Assembly: GCA_964516815.1 (NCBI GenBank) | Contig: CAZEXK010000022.1 | Location: 1-24,523 of the forward strand | DNA from: CAIJNA01 sp964516815 | Lineage (GTDB): Bacteria; Campylobacterota; Campylobacteria; Campylobacterales; Arcobacteraceae | Length of the DNA: 24,523 nt | Reading direction: 5' to 3' | Shown: positions 22,706 to 24,523 of the stretch, in pieces | How the letters are laid out: each line of letters opens with the position of its first letter | How positions within the stretch are numbered: position 1 is the stretch's first letter | Notes under the pieces: model-generated | Databases searched by the model: none | The model's input: only the letters and a program-made list of their open reading frames with translations | What the model was told of the DNA's origin: nothing | Made by a program: the position numbers and the translations under genes

Positions 22706-24286
22706 GTGGATATCAAAACAATCAAAACTATGGAAAAAGTTACACTCAAGCAAACAAGTGGAGTAACAAAACTAGGCATTGCTTTTGTTTTTATTGCAAT
22801 TGTATTTATATGGGCTTCACTTACTCATTCTAGTGTGCCAAATAATGAATTTCTAATTATTGGTGCAGTTTTTGGTGCATATATGGCTATGAATATTGGA
22901 GCTAATGATGTTGCAAATAATGTTGGACCAGCAGTTGGCTCTAAGGCATTGACACTATTTTGGGCAATTGTAATAGCTGCTATATTTGAAGCAGCTGGTG
23001 CACTAATTGCTGGTGGAGATGTTGTTAAAACAATTAAAAAAGGCATTATTGATCCTAGTATGATTGATAATCCAGAAATATTTATCTGGGCTATGAGTGC
23101 TGCATTGTTAAGTGCTGCAATTTGGCTTAATCTTGCAACTTCAGTTGGAGCACCAGTTTCTACTACTCATTCTATTGTTGGTGGAGTTATGGGAGCTGGA
23201 ATTGCAGCAGCTGGATTTGAAATAGTTGCATGGGGTACAATGGGAAAAATTGCTGCTTCATGGATAATATCACCAGTACTAGGAGGAGTTATTGCAGCTA
23301 TATTTTTGTACATTATAAAAACAAAAATTACCTATAAGGATGATATGCTATTAAATGCAAAAAAAATAGTACCTTATTTAGTTTCACTTATGGCAATGGC
23401 ATTTGTTACATACTTAATGTTAAAAGGTGTAAAAAAAATAGTTAAAGTTGATTTTGTAACTGCATTGATGATAGGATTTGCCTTTGCACTTGCTACATAT
23501 TTTGTAGTAAAACCTTTAATTGCAAAAGCGGCTGATAAGTTAGAAAATACAAAAGTTAGTGTAAATTCACTTTTTACTATTCCACTTATTTTTGCAGCAG
23601 CATTGTTAAGTTTCGCACATGGTGCAAACGATGTAGCAAACGCTATTGGACCTTTGGCTGCCATTAACGATGCAGTTAATTCAGGTGGTATTTCTTCTAA
23701 AGTTGATATTCCTTTATGGATTATGGGTGTTGGTGCCGTTGGTATTGCTGTTGGACTTGCGTTGTTTGGACCAAAACTTATTCAAACAGTTGGAAGCGAA
23801 ATAACTGAACTAGATCAAATGAGAGCATTTTCTATTGCAATGGCTGCTGCTATTACTGTTATAATTGCATCGCAATTAGGTCTTCCTGTATCATCAACTC
23901 ATATTGCAGTTGGGGGTGTTTTTGGTGTTGGTTTTTTAAGAGAATTCCTAGATAGGTCAGATACTAAAATATTACATGCCGTTAGAGTAAAATTTAAAGA
24001 AAATAAAAAAGAATTAGAAAATTTAGAAAAAGAATTTAAAAAACTAGATAAAGTTGATAAAAAATCAAAAGAAGATTATATAAGAATTGTTGAGCTTTAT
24101 AAAATTATAGATGAAAAAGAAAGTTCAGTTAAAACTGAAAAAAAAGAATTTAAAAATGTTAAAAATATAAAATATGTTAAAAGAAATGCAGTTAAAAAAA
24201 TCATTGCTGCATGGGTTATTACTGTACCAGCAGCTGCAACACTAAGTGCAATTGTATTTTTTACAATAAAAGGCATAATGACTTAA
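22706..24286 (+). CDS. PiT family inorganic phosphate transporter
   Basis: This inner-membrane symporter of 526 residues takes up phosphate, usually as a metal-phosphate complex with protons or sodium. The duplicated PiT signature is clear: GANDVANNVGPAVGSKALT at 65 and GANDVANAIGPLAA at 306, each followed by a second conserved half-motif (VGAPVSTTHSIVGGVMGAG; GLPVSSTHIAVGGVFGVG). About ten to twelve hydrophobic helices are visible. A large charged, coiled-coil-like cytoplasmic loop (near 430-495, many EKK repeats) precedes the last helix, a feature of the longer PiT proteins. The start is GTG with AAGGA seven bases upstream; the nearest ATG is eight codons on. No PhoU-like gene is adjacent. 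Confidence 0.92.
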   Translation: MDIKTIKTMEKVTLKQTSGVTKLGIAFVFIAIVFIWASLTHSSVPNNEFLIIGAVFGAYMAMNIGANDVANNVGPAVGSKALTLFWAIVIAAIFEAAGALIAGGDVVKTIKKGIIDPSMIDNPEIFIWAMSAALLSAAIWLNLATSVGAPVSTTHSIVGGVMGAGIAAAGFEIVAWGTMGKIAASWIISPVLGGVIAAIFLYIIKTKITYKDDMLLNAKKIVPYLVSLMAMAFVTYLMLKGVKKIVKVDFVTALMIGFAFALATYFVVKPLIAKAADKLENTKVSVNSLFTIPLIFAAALLSFAHGANDVANAIGPLAAINDAVNSGGISSKVDIPLWIMGVGAVGIAVGLALFGPKLIQTVGSEITELDQMRAFSIAMAAAITVIIASQLGLPVSSTHIAVGGVFGVGFLREFLDRSDTKILHAVRVKFKENKKELENLEKEFKKLDKVDKKSKEDYIRIVELYKIIDEKESSVKTEKKEFKNVKNIKYVKRNAVKKIIAAWVITVPAAATLSAIVFFTIKGIMT

Positions 24287-24293
24287 TATAAAT

Positions 24294-24326
24294 AAAATAA
24301 AGTAAAATAGTTTGTTACTTTATTTT
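24294..24326. terminator. Terminator hairpin after PiT gene
   Basis: AAAATAAAGTAA (24294-24305) pairs perfectly with TTACTTTATTTT (24315-24326), a 12-bp stem with a 9-base loop, eight bases after the PiT stop. On the opposite strand it overlaps the stop of the serine-dehydratase remnant, so it may serve both directions. Confidence 0.6.
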
Positions 24327-24441
24327 AACATTCTACAGCGTTAACAGCAAGTCCACCTGTAGAAGTTTCTTTGTACTTTTTTTTCATATCTTTTCCTGTT
24401 TCAAACATTGTTTTTATTACACTATCTAAACTTACAGACTT
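24325..24441 (-). pseudogene. sdaA: L-serine ammonia-lyase C-terminal remnant
   Basis: Read on the minus strand, the frame ending at TAA 24325-24327 gives SVSLDSVIKTMFETGKDMKK followed by KYKETSTGGLAVNAVEC. This is the C-terminus of single-chain bacterial L-serine dehydratases, which end SLDxVI-x-TMxxTGxDM-x-x-KYxETSxGGLA. The frame runs back to an in-frame TAA at 24463-24465 without recognisable enzyme upstream of about 24441, and IS sequence begins at about 24469. The gene has therefore lost everything except its last 40 or so residues, including the Fe-S cysteines and catalytic core. The intact N-terminal part, if it exists, is outside the window. Confidence 0.75.
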
Positions 24442-24468
24442 AATGAAAATATGGGTGCTAGTTTAATC

Positions 24469-24523
24469 ACTTTTTCATAGGAGAAAATACTCCGCCATCT
24501 ATTGAATTTGTTGTGTGTTAGAT
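24469..24523 (-). mobile_element. Second transposase fragment, continuing past the window
   Basis: Bases 24469-24515 match 127-173 at 45 of 47 positions and in the same orientation. The minus strand encodes TTNSIDGGVFSPMKK, then TGA. Just upstream a two-base difference shifts the frame to a stop, so this copy is damaged. It is the same transposase type as at 41-268. It abuts the serine-dehydratase remnant, so it probably marks the insertion or recombination point that removed the rest of that gene. Confidence 0.7.

Noticed and set aside
1..24523. Whole window as a composite transposon bounded by IS copies
   Set aside because: Both edge elements are decayed, and the interior is core chromosomal genes such as rplM-rpsI, metH, htpG and nifSU, so mobilisation as a unit is implausible.

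Overview
The window is about 24.5 kb of very AT-rich DNA. Its gene content and families point to a Campylobacterota bacterium, most likely Arcobacteraceae. The cues are the paired NifS plus three-domain NifU cluster, the rpmE-rsmI pair, a full-length MetH, PAS-containing orphan response regulators, and TATAAT promoters with AAGGA ribosome sites. This assignment is inference from reading; no search was run. Nearly every gene is chromosomal housekeeping. Accessory material is confined to small IS scars and gene remnants.

Layout. At 41-268 (-) lies the C-terminal piece of a transposase. From 4860 down to 429 (-) runs a tight unit: PAS response regulator, AEC permease, asparagine synthetase and glutathione peroxidase. 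Divergent from it, metH (4980) is followed by a pentapeptide-repeat protein. A 42-codon ORF, gmhB, a 23-residue stub resembling YbaK, a BaiN/HI0933-type flavoprotein and a DedA protein follow. htpG comes next, behind a CIRCE-like operator, and ends at a strong terminator.

The stretch 13866-15190 is scar tissue around an intact ferritin gene: an IS481-like transposase tail upstream, then a decayed minus-strand gene and a possible TetR tail downstream. An unknown 140-residue protein with a dUTPase follows, then nifS-nifU behind a perfect palindrome that overlaps the -10. rsmI and rpmE are on the minus strand, divergent from rplM-rpsI. bioF and a YraN-type protein are on the minus strand, then a small HTH-like protein and a PiT phosphate transporter on the plus strand. 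The window closes with an L-serine dehydratase C-terminus and a second transposase fragment related to the one at the left edge.

Functions fall into amino-acid and one-carbon metabolism (asnB, metH), Fe-S assembly and iron storage (nifS, nifU, ftn), stress (htpG, gpx), translation (rpmE, rplM, rpsI, rsmI), heptose synthesis (gmhB) and biotin synthesis (bioF). I see no CRISPR array, tRNA, rRNA, prophage or convincing new multi-gene system. The most informative points are regulatory: the CIRCE-like site at htpG, near-leaderless metH, and the palindrome at nifS. The other notable class is gene decay: IS scars and stubs resembling sdaA, ybaK and tetR.
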